Shown in pieces: positions 63,454 through 64,000 of a stretch of DNA of 64,000 bases. Source of the stretch: Drosophila miranda. Taxonomy: Eukaryota > Arthropoda > Insecta > Diptera > Drosophilidae. Made by a program: the position numbers and the translations under genes. The notes beneath the pieces are model-generated. The model ran no database searches. It worked only from the letters and a program-made list of their open reading frames with translations, and was not told where the DNA came from. Every line of letters starts with the position of its first letter. Position 1 is the stretch's first letter. The stretch lies in NCBI RefSeq assembly GCF_003369915.1, contig NC_046676.1, forward strand, positions 10,646,001-10,710,000. Reading direction: 5' to 3'.

Positions 63454-63630
63454 GGTGGATCTGTAACCAAACACACGCACAATTAGCAAATCAGGTACTA
63501 CAGATATATATATATATATATCTATGGGAAAGCCACACTCACAGAAATGAACAAAAGACTTAGGCAGCGAACGCGTAAAAAGTTCCAAATCGACTAAACC
63601 GCGGGCCCACACCGCAGCGCTTTTATATGG
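63454..63630 (-). promoter_or_regulatory. TATA promoter, 5'UTR exon and intron of the secreted-protein gene
   Basis: A TATA box (CATATAAAAGCGC on minus, about 63616-63628) predicts transcription start near 63590-63600. A 5'UTR exon would run to 63543, where a good donor (CT|GTGAGT) begins an intron of 82 bp (63461-63542). It ends in TTGGTTACAG seven bases before the ATG. The intron contains a TA microsatellite at 63504-63521. A noncoding leader exon plus TATA box is common for tissue-specific cuticle-type genes. Confidence 0.6.
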
Positions 63631-64000
63631 AAATTTTTTAGCGCTGACGTAGTGCGAATCATCATAATCATGATCATCAAAGGTAGAGAAGGAGGAGAGG
63701 CAGGCGGAAGCTGTCAAACAACCAGAAGAGCCAAGAAAATACAGCAGAAACCAAGAAAACAAAAAAACATTGAATGAACAATAAACAATAAAGAACGCAA
63801 ACGTAATTACGGATAAAACTTAAGAGATCTCTTAAGTCGCGTCTCAAAGTCATAAAAATAAAGTTAGACCGAATGATTCATAAGCTTTAGCTCTCTCTCG
63901 CTCTCATCTGGGTTCCAAAATAAATTCCCCTAAACCTAATGATTATAAGACACGAAAAAGCCAGCAAAGCCCGCGAACTGTGGAAGCCAGAAACTGGAAA
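63631..64000. other. Upstream of the secreted-protein gene
   Basis: AT-rich DNA with several short A-rich runs. It should contain upstream control sequence of the minus-strand gene. No other gene is seen. Confidence 0.45.

Noticed and set aside
63504..63521. TA repeat that could be taken as a TATA box
   Set aside because: It lies in the 5'UTR intron; the CATATAAAAG box further upstream is in the right place for a start before the leader exon.

Overview
The window is nuclear DNA of a fly. The genes have short GT-AG introns of about 55-70 bp, the intergenic DNA is AT-rich and full of microsatellites, and the proteins look like Drosophila orthologs. From memory, the order SMC2 - CG10209 - NaPi-T, with a PGM2-type mutase and small secreted-protein genes nearby, matches D. 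melanogaster 51F on 2R (Muller element C). Intron-level detail and diverged intergenic DNA suggest a non-melanogaster species, perhaps of the obscura group. I cannot name the species from sequence alone.

Region 1 (1-16501) is a direct tandem array. A unit of about 5.7 kb carries the condensin gene SMC2 plus the 5' part of its downstream neighbour, a Myb/BESS-type gene (CG10209-like). It occurs once truncated by the left window edge (to 4740), once complete (4741-10412) and once running into the intact neighbour gene (10413 onward). The complete SMC2 copies, 2 and 3, have all seven exons and encode 1177 and 1178 aa. Copy 1 is intact as far as it can be seen. Units 1 and 2 share a 445-bp internal deletion that removes the DNA-binding exon of the neighbour gene and fuses an intronic ATG in frame to its third exon, giving a new chimeric ORF of 141 aa. 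The array reaches the left edge, so more copies may lie outside.

Region 2 (15491-20400) holds the intact Myb/BESS gene and NaPi-T, an SLC17-type phosphate/anion transporter with seven coding exons (535 aa), both on +.

Region 3 (20401-48147) is mostly non-coding, with microsatellites and AT-rich stretches. It contains one small secreted-protein gene on minus (32477-33384), for which I propose an upstream eight-codon exon that gives a clean signal peptide.

Region 4 (48148-50102) is a two-exon PGM2-type phosphopentomutase/phosphoglucomutase gene. Its C-terminal phosphate-binding loop departs from the family consensus.

Region 5 (50103-64000) is again mainly non-coding. It contains a minus-strand jockey/CR1-type LINE with endonuclease and reverse transcriptase, broken by one frameshift (52845-55770), and a minus-strand three-coding-exon gene for a secreted serine-tract protein (62396-63453) with a TATA promoter and a 5'UTR intron.

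The genes do not form one pathway. The standout biology is the recent local amplification of SMC2, an essential chromosome-condensation ATPase, with protein-level divergence between copies and a by-product chimeric gene. The long poly-G/C tracts, the LINE and the duplicated T-rich segment are secondary curiosities.
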